Assembly (NCBI GenBank): GCA_963668595.1
Contig: OY764876.1
Span: forward strand, 1,736,001-1,800,000
Length of the DNA stretch: 64,000 bases
Source: GWE2-42-39 sp963668595
GTDB lineage: Bacteria; Bacteroidota; Bacteroidia; Bacteroidales; Prolixibacteraceae
Direction of reading: 5' to 3'
Both the position numbers and the translations under genes were made by a program. Below the pieces are notes generated by a model. It was not told the origin of the DNA. It saw only the letters and a program-made list of their open reading frames with translations, and ran no database searches. This document shows positions 16,343 through 25,958 of the stretch, one piece after another (the first letter of the stretch is position 1; each line of letters opens with the position of its first letter).

Positions 16343-17248
16343 TTATTTACACATGATTGCAGCCAGCGCAATCGAATTAAGTTTTGTTTGAATACTATCG
16401 CCGCGTGAAGACAATACTGCAGGAACCTTCGTCCCAACCACCATTGCTGCCTGTCCCGACTCGCACAATTTTGTATTCGTCTTATAGAACACATTTCCGG
16501 CATCGATGTTCGGGAAAAGTAAGCAATCGGCATCACCAGCCACCGGCGAATGTATTTTCTTAATTTCTGCTGATTCATGGTCAACAGCAACATCGAGAGC
16601 CATCGGACCATCGACAATCGCATTTCCGAAAGCCCCTCGCTCTCCCATTTTTGTAAGAATTGCCGCATCGGTACAAGCAGTCATGCCGGGCAAAACCTGT
16701 TCGGTTGCTGCAATAACAGCCACTTTGGGCTGAGCAATTCCCATGGCACGAGCCGTATCAGCCAAATATTGAATCAAAACTGCCTTCTGATTTAAATCGG
16801 GATAAGGAATTACTGCCACATCGCTCACTATCATAAGTTTGTGATAATTCGGATTTTCAATAACCGTAACATGACTCAACACCCCTTTCGGTGGAAGCAG
16901 GCCAAATTCCTTATTTAGCAAAGCCCTCATATATTTGTCCGTATTAATCAGACCTTTCATAATGATGTCGGCTCTTCCTTCGTGAATTGCCTTTACAGCA
17001 ACCATGGCTGCCTGTTGGTCACTATCAGCATGAATAATCTCGAATTGAGCTGCATCAATACTGTTTTTTTTGCATAAAGCAAGAATTTCTTCCCGATCAC
17101 CAGTCAGAATAGCCTGAACAATCTGCATTTTCACGGCTTCGTAAACAGCCAGAAAACTATGTTCATCCACGGCATTTACAACAATCAGTCGTCGTTTTTC
17201 TTTTCCCCGAAGGGCGACAAACAAATCGGATAATTGACGAATCTCCAT
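16343..17248 (-). CDS. ptb: Phosphate butyryltransferase
   Basis: A 301-residue phosphotransacylase that exchanges CoA for phosphate on butyryl-CoA and similar acyl-CoAs. Visible family features are HADSDQQAAMVAVKAIHEG, DIIMKGLINTDKYMRALL, VSDVAVIPYPDLNQKAVL, and the C-terminal CLLFPNIDAGNVFYK with ETK-like residues near the active site. The length of about 300 residues, the order ptb-buk and the 6-bp spacing support the assignment over a plain phosphate acetyltransferase, which is encoded separately at 19689. Confidence 0.93.
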   Translation of the reverse strand: MEIRQLSDLFVALRGKEKRRLIVVNAVDEHSFLAVYEAVKMQIVQAILTGDREEILALCKKNSIDAAQFEIIHADSDQQAAMVAVKAIHEGRADIIMKGLINTDKYMRALLNKEFGLLPPKGVLSHVTVIENPNYHKLMIVSDVAVIPYPDLNQKAVLIQYLADTARAMGIAQPKVAVIAATEQVLPGMTACTDAAILTKMGERGAFGNAIVDGPMALDVAVDHESAEIKKIHSPVAGDADCLLFPNIDAGNVFYKTNTKLCESGQAAMVVGTKVPAVLSSRGDSIQTKLNSIALAAIMCK

Positions 17249-17346
17249 ATATTTTAAATAAATAAGCGCGAAAATAAAGCATCAATAAATTGTGCAACAG
17301 AACAAAAATCAACCTTAAAGGTATTTCTAAAACATGGTAAAAACAA

Positions 17347-17377
17347 AACATCCGATGTTGTTTAACACCGGATGTTT
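17347..17377 (-). terminator. Terminator after ackA
   Basis: AACATCCG and CGGATGTT pair around a 14-nt loop. On the minus strand it is followed by TTTTGTTTTT. It ends the pta-hbd-ackA unit and separates it from ptb-buk, which would then have its own promoter in the AT-rich 100 bp before ptb. Confidence 0.7.
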
Positions 17378-17436
17378 CAATGCGGTTTCTGAAAAATAAA
17401 ACCGCTTACATTTTCTAATTCAGAAGAAATAAATAA

Positions 17437-18648
17437 TTACGATTTTACCCGCTCGCGAACAATCGCTTCCGTATCGAGAGCAATCATTAATTCTTCGTCA
17501 GTTGGCACAACCAATACTTTTACTTTTGAATTCGGGGTTGAAATTTCCCCTTCTACTCCGCGAATTTTCTTGTTCTTTTCATAATCGATTTCAATGCCCA
17601 ACCATTCCAGCTCGCAGCAAACACCTTCGCGGGTAGTCCAGGCATTTTCGCCAATACCTCCGGTCATAATCAAAATGTCCACCCCATTCATGGCTGCCAT
17701 GTACGAACCAATATATTTTTTTACTTTATAATTGTAGATATCCAAAGCCATTGAGGCACGTTCGTTTCCTTCTTCCTTAGCTTGCTCAATTTCGCGCATA
17801 TCCGAAGAAATACCGGTCAATCCCAATACCCCGGAATGCTTATTTACCAGCGTATTTAACGAACGAATACCCAGATCTTCTTTTTCCATGATGTACGACA
17901 CAACGCCCACATCCAAATCACCGCAGCGGGTTCCCATAATCAAACCTTCAAGCGGAGTGAATCCCATGGATGTGTCCACCGAACGTCCGTTTTTTACGGC
18001 AGCAATCGATGCTCCATTTCCCAGGTGACAACTAATAATGCGTTGCTGAGAATAATCGAGACCCAACATATCGCAGGCACGTTTGGTTACATAACGGTGA
18101 CTGGTTCCGTGAAATCCGTAACGGCGAATACCATATTTTTTATACAAAACATACGGAATACCGTACATATAGGCCTTTTCTTCCATCGTTTGGTGAAAAG
18201 CCGTATCGAAAACGCCAACCTGCGCAATGCCCGGAATTAATTCTTCCATCGCCTGAACCCCTTTCAGGTTCGGTGGATTGTGCAGCGGAGCAAGGTCGAT
18301 GCATTTGGTTACTTCTGCAAGAATTTCATCAGTAAGAAATGCGCTCTTATTGAAGCGTTCTCCTCCGTGAACCATACGATGGCCAACAGCATCAATCTGT
18401 TCCAGACTTTTCAAACAACCATGTTTTACGCTGGTTAATACGCCTAAAATATATTCAATTCCGCTTTTGTGGTCGAGAATTTCACCTTCAAAAACTACTT
18501 TTTGTCCGTCGTTTTTGGAGTGTTTCAACACCGATCCTTTCATGCCCAGTTTTTCAATTCCTCCTTTGGCAATCACCTCGCGGTTGCCCATGTCGAAAAG
18601 CTGGTATTTTATTGAGCTGCTTCCGCAGTTTAAAACAAGAATGATCAT
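17437..18648 (-). CDS. ackA: Acetate kinase
   Basis: A 403-residue enzyme making ATP and acetate from acetyl phosphate. It carries LVLNCGSSSIKYQLF (N-terminal phosphate site), GHRMVHGGERF, VFDTAFHQTM, YGFHGTSHRYV, CHLGNGASIAAV, GLIMGTRCGDLD and the C-terminal GGIGENAWTTRE. The length is normal. It lies 41 bp after the 3-hydroxyacyl-CoA dehydrogenase gene and two genes after pta, so it completes the acetyl-CoA to acetate route in one transcription unit. Confidence 0.97.
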   Translation of the reverse strand: MIILVLNCGSSSIKYQLFDMGNREVIAKGGIEKLGMKGSVLKHSKNDGQKVVFEGEILDHKSGIEYILGVLTSVKHGCLKSLEQIDAVGHRMVHGGERFNKSAFLTDEILAEVTKCIDLAPLHNPPNLKGVQAMEELIPGIAQVGVFDTAFHQTMEEKAYMYGIPYVLYKKYGIRRYGFHGTSHRYVTKRACDMLGLDYSQQRIISCHLGNGASIAAVKNGRSVDTSMGFTPLEGLIMGTRCGDLDVGVVSYIMEKEDLGIRSLNTLVNKHSGVLGLTGISSDMREIEQAKEEGNERASMALDIYNYKVKKYIGSYMAAMNGVDILIMTGGIGENAWTTREGVCCELEWLGIEIDYEKNKKIRGVEGEISTPNSKVKVLVVPTDEELMIALDTEAIVRERVKS

Positions 18649-18689
18649 TCTTTTATTTTTTTCTGATTTTTCAACAAGTTAGCGGCAGC

Positions 18690-19661
18690 TTAACACTTTG
18701 CCTCATTTCCAACAATCCGGTTTCCCAGATGATCATATTTATAGAATCCTTCACCACAATCAAGTCCGAGGTGTTTTGCACGCACCAAACGTTTCACAAT
18801 CGGATTGGGTTTGTATTTTACATCGCCAAACTCATTGAAAATGTTATCCATCCAGCGAACAATTTTATCCAGACCTATTTTATCTGCAATTTCGAAAGGC
18901 CCCATGCGCATGCCGTAACCAATTTTCATGGTTTCATCCACATCTTCAATCGAAGAAATACCTTCCATCAGAATTTCGCAGGCTTCGTTCAACAAAACAG
19001 TAAAGATGCGAACACTCACCAATCCGGCAGATTCGACCACAGGAACCACTTTCCGGTTGATCAGTTTCACAAACATGCATACTTTATCGTAGGTATCTTC
19101 CGACGTGTAAAGTCCTTTCACTACCTCAACAATACGTGCTTCGGGCGATGAAACAAAGAAATGAAGGCTGATGCAACGTTCTTTGTGTGCCAATTCCGAA
19201 GCCAGTTCGGTGATAACAATAGTTGTCGAATTGGTTGCGATGATGCAATCTTCGTCCACCACTTCTTCAATTTTTCTAAAAATTTCTTTGCGTTCCTTGA
19301 TCTTTCCGCCGCGATCGATTGCCCGGATTGCTTCAACAACGAAATCGCAACCAGCCAGCTCGTTGTAATCCAGAGTACCTTTTATGCGCGACAAAATAGC
19401 TCGTTTCTCGCCTTCGGTAAGCCCCCAATGCTCAATACGCTGATCAAGCACTTTTCCAATATTCTGGTAAGCTTCCTTAATTTTCTCTTCGTTTACTTCA
19501 ATAAAAACGACTTCAATTCCGTAATGACTGGCTACTCTGGCCATGTTTTGTCCAACCAAACCACAACCAACAATACCAATCTTCGAAAAAAGCGTTTTGC
19601 TTCTATTTTTTTTACTTAAACCAAAATCTTCAATTGGTTCGTAAATTACCTCACTCGACAT
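18690..19661 (-). CDS. 3-hydroxyacyl-CoA dehydrogenase homologue with altered active site
   Basis: A 323-residue protein of the 3-hydroxybutyryl-CoA dehydrogenase family. Its NAD-binding start is SKIGIVGCGLVGQNMARV, preceded by an extra 25-residue N-terminus. DFVVEAIRA, IATNSTTIVITELA, and HFFVSSPEARIVEVV follow, so the catalytic His and Glu (12 residues apart) are kept. The GFxxNR motif, whose Asn contacts the substrate, reads AGLVSVRIF: the Asn is replaced by Val. HFFNP is also changed to HFFVS. The C-terminal domain GYGMRMGPFEIADKIGLD is normal. It lies between pta and ackA, suggesting a role in fermentative acyl-CoA metabolism, but the altered site makes normal 3-hydroxybutyryl-CoA activity uncertain. 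Confidence 0.85.
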   Translation of the reverse strand: MSSEVIYEPIEDFGLSKKNRSKTLFSKIGIVGCGLVGQNMARVASHYGIEVVFIEVNEEKIKEAYQNIGKVLDQRIEHWGLTEGEKRAILSRIKGTLDYNELAGCDFVVEAIRAIDRGGKIKERKEIFRKIEEVVDEDCIIATNSTTIVITELASELAHKERCISLHFFVSSPEARIVEVVKGLYTSEDTYDKVCMFVKLINRKVVPVVESAGLVSVRIFTVLLNEACEILMEGISSIEDVDETMKIGYGMRMGPFEIADKIGLDKIVRWMDNIFNEFGDVKYKPNPIVKRLVRAKHLGLDCGEGFYKYDHLGNRIVGNEAKC

Positions 19662-19688
19662 ATATTTTATTTGATATTTGGATACACA

Positions 19689-20693
19689 CTATTTGAAGAT
19701 TGCTGCTGCCTGATTTGCTGTTACAGCTACCATATTCACAATGTCGCTCACCGAGCAACCTCTCGACAAATCGTTAATCGGTGCAGCCATTCCCTGCAAA
19801 ACAGGTCCAATTGCTTCGGCTTTTGCCAAACGCTGAACCAATTTATAACCAATATTTGCTGATTCAAGTCCGGGGAAAACCAATACATTGGCACGTCCGG
19901 CAACTTCGCTTTCCGGTGCTTTCAATTTTCCAACTTCCGGAATCAATGCTGCATCCAACTGCATTTCTCCGTCAACCATCAACTCCGGATCAATTTCCCG
20001 GGCAATGCGGGTTGCATTCTGCACTTTGTCCACCAACGGATGTTGTGCGCTTCCTTTGGTCGAAAAACTCAACATCGCCACACGAGGTTCCATACCAACA
20101 ATAGCGCGGGCTGTTTTTGCCGTTGTTACAGCAATTTCAGCCAACTGCCGTTCTGTTGGGTCGGGCATCACGGCACAATCGGCAAAAACCAAAACACCAT
20201 CATGTCCAAAATGCGGATCGTCCACAAACATCATGAATGCTCCGGAAACTACGCTAACACCATGCATCGTTTTTACAAACTGAAAAGCCGGACGCAACAC
20301 GTCGCCTGTCGAATTAATGGCTCCTGCCAACTCACCATCTGCATCCCCGCATTTAATCATCATCGGTGCAAAATACAAGGGATCGTTCAGTAATTTCAAA
20401 GCTTGCTCCCTGGTAAGTCCTTTGTCTTTACGAATTTCAACCATACAGTCGGCATACTGGTCGCGACGATTGTCCGTTTGAGGATCAACAATTGTTGCTC
20501 CGCCAATTTCCACGCCACATTCTGCAGCTACTTTGTTAATTTCTTCAGGATTTCCCAGTAAAATAATTTGGGCAATGTTCTGTTTGATAATAATATCAGT
20601 TGCTCTTAAAGTACGAGGCTCAGCTCCCTCGGGTAATACGATGCGTTTTTGATAGATTTTCGCGTTCTCAATAACTCGCTTTAGTAATTCCAT
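19689..20693 (-). CDS. pta: Phosphate acetyltransferase
   Basis: A 334-residue short-form Pta converting acetyl-CoA and phosphate to acetyl phosphate. Motifs are RIVLPEGAEPRTLRA, LAGAINSTGDVLRPAFQ, GHDGVLVFADCAVMPDPT, SFSTKGSAQHPLVDKVQ, ELMVDGEMQLDAALIP, NVLVFPGLESANIGYKLVQR and DLSRGCSVSDIVN. I chose the ATG at 20693 because the longer frame starts with TTG. It is the first gene of pta-hbd-ackA, with a candidate promoter 45 bp upstream. Confidence 0.97.
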   Translation of the reverse strand: MELLKRVIENAKIYQKRIVLPEGAEPRTLRATDIIIKQNIAQIILLGNPEEINKVAAECGVEIGGATIVDPQTDNRRDQYADCMVEIRKDKGLTREQALKLLNDPLYFAPMMIKCGDADGELAGAINSTGDVLRPAFQFVKTMHGVSVVSGAFMMFVDDPHFGHDGVLVFADCAVMPDPTERQLAEIAVTTAKTARAIVGMEPRVAMLSFSTKGSAQHPLVDKVQNATRIAREIDPELMVDGEMQLDAALIPEVGKLKAPESEVAGRANVLVFPGLESANIGYKLVQRLAKAEAIGPVLQGMAAPINDLSRGCSVSDIVNMVAVTANQAAAIFK

Positions 20694-20737
20694 TTCCAAG
20701 TCTAAAATTTAAAACTATCGGGTAAAATTTTCAAATG

Positions 20738-20745
20738 CAAAAGTA
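20738..20745 (-). promoter_or_regulatory. Candidate -7 box of pta-hbd-ackA
   Basis: TACTTTTG matches TAnnTTTG exactly and gives a leader of about 38 nt. The 370-bp gap between pta and the divergent oxidoreductase contains this box, one for the opposite gene, and AT-rich sequence with nothing else recognisable. Confidence 0.5.
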
Positions 20746-21054
20746 CTCAAAATCTCCGGTCTGTAGGTAGAAAAAATCTCATTAATTGCTGAAAACTGAT
20801 AAAACTCAGGATATAAAGAGTCATTAAAAATTCAATCGATTGCACAAAACAACAAAAAAACACATACTACAAACCATTACAAACTAAATATCAAACCCAT
20901 ACACACCACTTTTCTGTTTCTATATGAATACATATGCAACAGGTAGAATTATTGCATTTTTTATCCCTGAATACAGCCCAACAGCCACTTTTTTGCTATC
21001 GATATTTTTATGTTAATTATTTTCTTCGGATTTATTCCCATTCGTATATTTTTT

Positions 21055-21062
21055 TATTTTTG
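21055..21062 (+). promoter_or_regulatory. Candidate -7 box of the FAD/Fe-S oxidoreductase gene
   Basis: TATTTTTG fits the consensus, with TTTA about 20 bp upstream as an imperfect -33. The predicted start of transcription is near the listed ATG, which would favour initiation at the second ATG three codons on. Confidence 0.4.
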
Positions 21063-21067
21063 TTGAA

Positions 21068-23998
21068 ATGCAAAAAATGAAAGTGCAAAATCCATTTACA
21101 ATATTGAAATCGCAACTCGAAGGCGACACTTACACCGATCAGGTACAGAAAATATTGTATGCGACCGATGCTTCCTCATACCGGGAAATTCCGGAAGCGG
21201 TTTGCAAACCAAGAAACAAAGAAGACATCCGAAAAATCATTCTGTTTGCCAATCAGCACAACAAATCAATTATTCCCCGCGGAGCCGGAACTTCGCTGGC
21301 CGGACAAGTTGTTGGAAGTGGCATTGTGACTGATCTATCCAAATACATGAACCGGATTTTAGCATTTGATGCCAACGAAAAATGGGTGGATGTAGAACCC
21401 GGAGTGGTGCTGGCTGAGCTAAACCGCTTTTTGGCTAAACACCAACTCCAATTCGGCCCCGAAACTTCCACTGCAAACCGTTGTACGATGGGAGGAATGC
21501 TTGGTAATAATTCATGTGGGTTGCGCTCGCTGATTTACGGAAGTGTGCGTGAACACGTCATTGAAGCAGATGCTTTCCTGGCTGACGGCTCTGAAGTAAC
21601 TTTCCGTTCGCTTAATAACGACGAATTCACTGAAAAATGCCAACAGAATAAAAATCCACTGGAGGCCGCCCTTTATTCGCATATCCACACAATTCTCTCA
21701 GATCAGCAAAATCAGCAATCGATTCGATATGAATTTCCTGATCCACGGGTGAAACGCCGCAACAACGGTTATGCGCTGGATGCCTTGCTCGATAGTGCTC
21801 CATTTTCACCGGAAGGCGAAAAATTTAATTTTTGCAAACTTCTTGCAGGTTCGGAAGGGACACTGGCTTTTGTCACCCGAATCCGACTCCAACTCGTTCC
21901 GCTACCCCCACCCCATACAGGTTTGGTTTGCGCTCATTTCAACAGTCTCAACGAGGCGTTTGCCGGAAACCTGATTGCCCTTCGCCATCAACCCAATACC
22001 ATTGAGCTGATGGATGACATCATTATGAACTGCACCAAAGAAAACATAGAGCAGCACAAAAATCGTTTTTTCATCGAAGGAGATCCAAAAGCTATGCTGA
22101 TGATTGAGTTCTCGGCCAATAGCGAAGATGAAATACGACAAAAAACCCAGGCACTCGAACAAGACCTGCGTGCCTCCAAACTGGGCTATTCGTTTCCTCT
22201 GGTTACCGGAGCCGCCAACATAAAAAAAGTATGGGCTTTGCGTACGGCCGGACTCGGATTGCTTTCAAACATCCCGGGAGACAAACGCAGCACTACGGTT
22301 ATTGAAGACACTGCTGTTGCTCCGGAACTACTTGCCGCGTACATGGCAGAATTTCAGCAATTGCTCGATCGACTCGGCCTGCAATGCGTATTTTACGCTC
22401 ATATTGCTACCGGAGAAATTCACCTCCGCCCTTTATTAAACCTGAAAGATGAAGCGGATGTGAATCTGTATCATCAACTGGCCAGTGAAGTTGCTGCACT
22501 GGTGAAAAAATACCGCGGATCGTTAAGCGGAGAACATGGAGACGGGAGATTACGCGGTGAATTTATCCCGTTCATGCTCGGCGAACACAATTACCAATTA
22601 ATCAAAGAACTTAAACAAACCTGGGATCCAAAAAATATTTTCAACCCGGGAAAAATTATTGATACTCCACCCATTACTGAAAATCTGCGATTTTTGGTAC
22701 GAAAAACAGATTCTGTAATCCCGACTATTTCTGATTTCTCATACGATCAGGGAATACTTCGGGCGGTAGAAAAATGCAACGGATCGGCTGATTGCCGTAA
22801 ATCGTCAATTATTGGGGGCAGCATGTGCCCCAGTTTTATGGCTACGCGCGACGAAGAAAACAGTACGCGCGGACGAGCCAACATTCTACGGGAATACCTT
22901 ACCCGAAGCACTCAAAGCAATCGGTACAATCACGAAGAAATTGCACAGGTAATGGATCTTTGCCTGTCGTGTAAAGCATGCAAATCGGAATGTCCATCGA
23001 ATGTTGATATGGCCCGGTACAAAGCCGAATTTCTGCAACATTACCACGATGCCAATGGCATTCCGCTACGAACATGGCTGATTGCCAGGCTTCCGCTTTT
23101 GTACCGCGTAGGCATGCCCTTTCGTCCGCTGGTAAACATTCTAAGCAAAAGCGCCATCATCAAAAAAGCGATCGGGTTTGATCCGCGCAGGACAATTCCT
23201 CCACTTTCAAAATTAAGTTTACGCAAATGGTATGGGAAAAGAAATTCAAATATCGATTTTCCGAATGGAAAAGTTTACCTGTTTGCCGACGAATTTACCA
23301 ATTATACGGAAAGTGAAATTGGTATCAAGGCGATTCTTCTGCTCAATAAATTGGGTTATGCTGTGCAAATACCTCCGGTGAAAGAAAGCGGACGCACCTG
23401 TATTTCAAAAGGATTATTGCGAAAAGCCCGCAAAATCGCCAACAACAATATTCTCATCCTCAACAAAATTATTACTGAAGAACACGCTCTCATCGGGATT
23501 GAACCTTCGGCAATACTTAGTTTTCGCGACGAATATCCCGATTTGGTTTCACGCGAACTGTCAGCTCCGGCCAAAAGAATTGCAGGGAATGCGCTTCTTT
23601 TCGAAGAGTTTATCTGCCGTGAAATTGAACGGGGAAAAATTAAGGCAGAGCAATTTTCAGAAGAAACGAGAATCATAAAACTACACGGACATTGTCAGCA
23701 AAAAGCCGTTGCATCAACACTTCCAACAAAAAAGATGCTTGAAATACCAAGCAATTTTACGGTAAATGAAATTGCATCGGGTTGTTGCGGAATGGCTGGT
23801 TCATTCGGGTACGAAAAAGAACATTACGAATTGAGCATGAAAATTGGAGAATTGAGTTTGTTTCCCGAAGTACGCCAAACGCCGGCTGAAATGCTCATTG
23901 CTGCACCGGGCACTTCCTGCCGCCACCATATTGAAGAAGCCACCGGCAAAAAAGTTTTGCACCCGATTGAGATTTTGTACAATGCGTTAAAGAAATAA
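21068..23998 (+). CDS. FAD-linked 2-hydroxyacid dehydrogenase fused to Fe-S subunit
   Basis: A 976-residue fusion. Residues 1-530 are a GlcD/Dld-type FAD domain: IIPRGAGTSLAGQVVG, the FAD loop TANRCTMGGMLGNNSCG, RLRGEFIPFMLGEHNY and DPKNIFNPGKI. Residues 570-700 hold ferredoxin-type cysteines, including CLSCKACKSECP. The C-terminal part has CCG-type cysteines (HGHCQQKAV, SGCCGMAGSFGYEKEHYE, APGTSCRHH) as in heterodisulfide-reductase-like LldE/GlpC subunits. Such proteins (the YdiJ-like group) oxidise D-lactate, D-2-hydroxyglutarate or a similar 2-hydroxyacid and pass electrons to quinone or another carrier. Substrate cannot be fixed here. Its position opposite acetate/butyrate genes fits lactate use (inference). 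Confidence 0.9.
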   Translation: MQKMKVQNPFTILKSQLEGDTYTDQVQKILYATDASSYREIPEAVCKPRNKEDIRKIILFANQHNKSIIPRGAGTSLAGQVVGSGIVTDLSKYMNRILAFDANEKWVDVEPGVVLAELNRFLAKHQLQFGPETSTANRCTMGGMLGNNSCGLRSLIYGSVREHVIEADAFLADGSEVTFRSLNNDEFTEKCQQNKNPLEAALYSHIHTILSDQQNQQSIRYEFPDPRVKRRNNGYALDALLDSAPFSPEGEKFNFCKLLAGSEGTLAFVTRIRLQLVPLPPPHTGLVCAHFNSLNEAFAGNLIALRHQPNTIELMDDIIMNCTKENIEQHKNRFFIEGDPKAMLMIEFSANSEDEIRQKTQALEQDLRASKLGYSFPLVTGAANIKKVWALRTAGLGLLSNIPGDKRSTTVIEDTAVAPELLAAYMAEFQQLLDRLGLQCVFYAHIATGEIHLRPLLNLKDEADVNLYHQLASEVAALVKKYRGSLSGEHGDGRLRGEFIPFMLGEHNYQLIKELKQTWDPKNIFNPGKIIDTPPITENLRFLVRKTDSVIPTISDFSYDQGILRAVEKCNGSADCRKSSIIGGSMCPSFMATRDEENSTRGRANILREYLTRSTQSNRYNHEEIAQVMDLCLSCKACKSECPSNVDMARYKAEFLQHYHDANGIPLRTWLIARLPLLYRVGMPFRPLVNILSKSAIIKKAIGFDPRRTIPPLSKLSLRKWYGKRNSNIDFPNGKVYLFADEFTNYTESEIGIKAILLLNKLGYAVQIPPVKESGRTCISKGLLRKARKIANNNILILNKIITEEHALIGIEPSAILSFRDEYPDLVSRELSAPAKRIAGNALLFEEFICREIERGKIKAEQFSEETRIIKLHGHCQQKAVASTLPTKKMLEIPSNFTVNEIASGCCGMAGSFGYEKEHYELSMKIGELSLFPEVRQTPAEMLIAAPGTSCRHHIEEATGKKVLHPIEILYNALKK

Positions 23999-24098
23999 GA
24001 GAGAACTCTTAAAGCAATTTACTATTCAGAAATTTACTATTTACAATTTGACGGAATATAGTTTGTAAAATCACAGAGCTACTTTCAGCATAAAATAA

Positions 24099-24135
24099 TA
24101 AAACCAGGGCTGACGCCTGAAAAGCCCTGATTTTA
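24099..24135. terminator. Convergent terminator between the oxidoreductase and deiminase genes
   Basis: CAGGGCT and AGCCCTG pair around an 11-nt loop, flanked by AAAAC on the left and TTTTATTT on the right, so it works on both strands. The rest of the 245-bp gap is AT-rich and featureless. Confidence 0.7.
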
Positions 24136-24243
24136 TTTGAAAGCTATGAGAATCAAAAACATTCTCGTTATTTCAAACAAGCAAATTCTGCAATTGTTTG
24201 CAAAAAATAAAGAATTATTTACTCCCCTATTTTTTTAAGCAGT

Positions 24244-25935
24244 TTAATCTGCCTTGATCACTTTATATGTCGAGATCGAATTATCGATTTTAATCCGAAC
24301 AATATAGATTCCAGATAAATATTTGCTCATATCAATCCGATAGATTTCTTCCACACGAACGAAATCCTGCCAAAAGCAAGTTCCGTCAACCGAATACACC
24401 GCAAGCTCACAAGCTGAACCATAAGGAACCGATGCGAAAGAAATATTCAAGAAATCACGAACGGGGTTCGGGAACAAGTTTATTTGAGGTGAATAATTCA
24501 TTTTTGCGGTATGAACAACCACATCTTTGCGCGGATAGCTATACGGAGCACTTGCGCCAACAACGGGGTTAACCACCTTTTTCCCGACTTCATCTACCGC
24601 GCGAATATAATAATGTAATTCGCTCCCGGGCTCCAGCCCACCTATTGTTGCCTCGTAACGATTATCTCCTACTCCTGTCATTATTTTCGACTGCCACACT
24701 TCACTGCCCTGCTGAAAAAACACCTGCACCGAATCGGCATACAACGGTTTTCCGCTATAAGCCTTTATTTCGGCAGAGATTTTTACCGAAGAAACATCTC
24801 CGGTGCTATCCATGGGTTTGTGTTTGATGCGAATCATTTGCTTATCGGCCATTTCGTGTACCCGACAATGCAACGCATCGGTTGAGTACCAGCTTCCCAT
24901 AAAACCAAGAACTTCGTATCCCGGCATTGCTTCACGGTATGCCTGTAATGCGGCATTATCGAACTCTGTTCCCATTGTTGGCACAAAAACACGTTTATTC
25001 AGAATAAATGAATTGGTATAGGGCTCGTTATTGGGCGTATAAACACGAAAAACCTGATAGTTATTTCCCCACGAAGACAACTGATTCCGGAAATAATCGG
25101 CCACTTTTTCAATCTCGCTGAACTGCGGATGTGTTGGTGGAACCGATCGGACCATCACCTTGTCAACATCCAAAAATTTGGCAAAACAATCAATATGATG
25201 AATGTAATCGTTATTCGGATTTTCGATGGTGAGATAATTTTTTATTCCCAAAAACTCTTTGACTTGCCGATCAACTTCTTCCCTGGCAATTCCGGCCTTT
25301 GCACTTTCAGAATAAAACAGCGGAGTAGAAGCTGCAACTCCCCACCCATCCGTCATATAATTTCCGCCAGAATGTACCACCGACATCCAATAATAAGAGA
25401 CATTCATCTGCTCAGCAAGCAAAGCTGGAATTTTATTATCAAGAGGTCGTACCCGGTTATACACAAAATCGGTAATACCAATAGAGTCCTTTCCTGCAAC
25501 GAACATGGGGCCAAAATCCCGCGTCCAGTGAGAATCACTCTTCGCTGGAATGATCTTTATTCGGCTACGATCGTACTCATACAAACTCAATGCCTGCCAA
25601 AAAGAATCTTCAGAAGACCGCATCAATACATAAAGCGTGTCTTTTTTCGTGATTTCAGCCAATAAGTTGAATCGTAATTCACCTGCATGCACCACCAATG
25701 CTCCGGCCATGGGTTCATACTCGGCAATACTCTCAAGCGGTTGAGACGGACTGCCCACCAAAAACTGATTGGTCGGCAACTGCACTTTCTGGTTCATTTC
25801 GTCGGGCGAAAGCATGTGAAGCAGCTTCCATCGTTCACCGGGATTCTCACCAACATTTTGCGCATGAAGCGACAGACTCCATGCCAGTAGTATCAATAAA
25901 ATTGAACAATATTTACGGGCGGGTTGAGACTGCAT
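24244..25935 (-). CDS. Secreted peptidylarginine/agmatine deiminase with type IX sorting domain
   Basis: A 563-residue protein with a signal peptide (CSILLILLAWSLSLHAQ). The PAD_porph domain spans about residues 60-385: HWTRDFGPMF gives the substrate-binding Asp, NDYIHHIDCFAKFLD the catalytic His and Asp, and STDALHCRVHEM the catalytic Cys. A linker domain follows, and the protein ends with a type A sorting domain (LFPNPVRDFLNISF, LSGIYIVRIKIDNSISTYKVIKAD in parts), marking it for the type IX secretion system. The reaction would be hydrolysis of arginine side chains or agmatine to citrulline or carbamoylputrescine plus ammonia. It resembles the Porphyromonas enzyme in layout. It is a single-gene unit followed by a terminator. 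Confidence 0.92.
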   Translation of the reverse strand: MQSQPARKYCSILLILLAWSLSLHAQNVGENPGERWKLLHMLSPDEMNQKVQLPTNQFLVGSPSQPLESIAEYEPMAGALVVHAGELRFNLLAEITKKDTLYVLMRSSEDSFWQALSLYEYDRSRIKIIPAKSDSHWTRDFGPMFVAGKDSIGITDFVYNRVRPLDNKIPALLAEQMNVSYYWMSVVHSGGNYMTDGWGVAASTPLFYSESAKAGIAREEVDRQVKEFLGIKNYLTIENPNNDYIHHIDCFAKFLDVDKVMVRSVPPTHPQFSEIEKVADYFRNQLSSWGNNYQVFRVYTPNNEPYTNSFILNKRVFVPTMGTEFDNAALQAYREAMPGYEVLGFMGSWYSTDALHCRVHEMADKQMIRIKHKPMDSTGDVSSVKISAEIKAYSGKPLYADSVQVFFQQGSEVWQSKIMTGVGDNRYEATIGGLEPGSELHYYIRAVDEVGKKVVNPVVGASAPYSYPRKDVVVHTAKMNYSPQINLFPNPVRDFLNISFASVPYGSACELAVYSVDGTCFWQDFVRVEEIYRIDMSKYLSGIYIVRIKIDNSISTYKVIKAD

Positions 25936-25958
25936 TATTTATTTTTGATCTTGAATTC

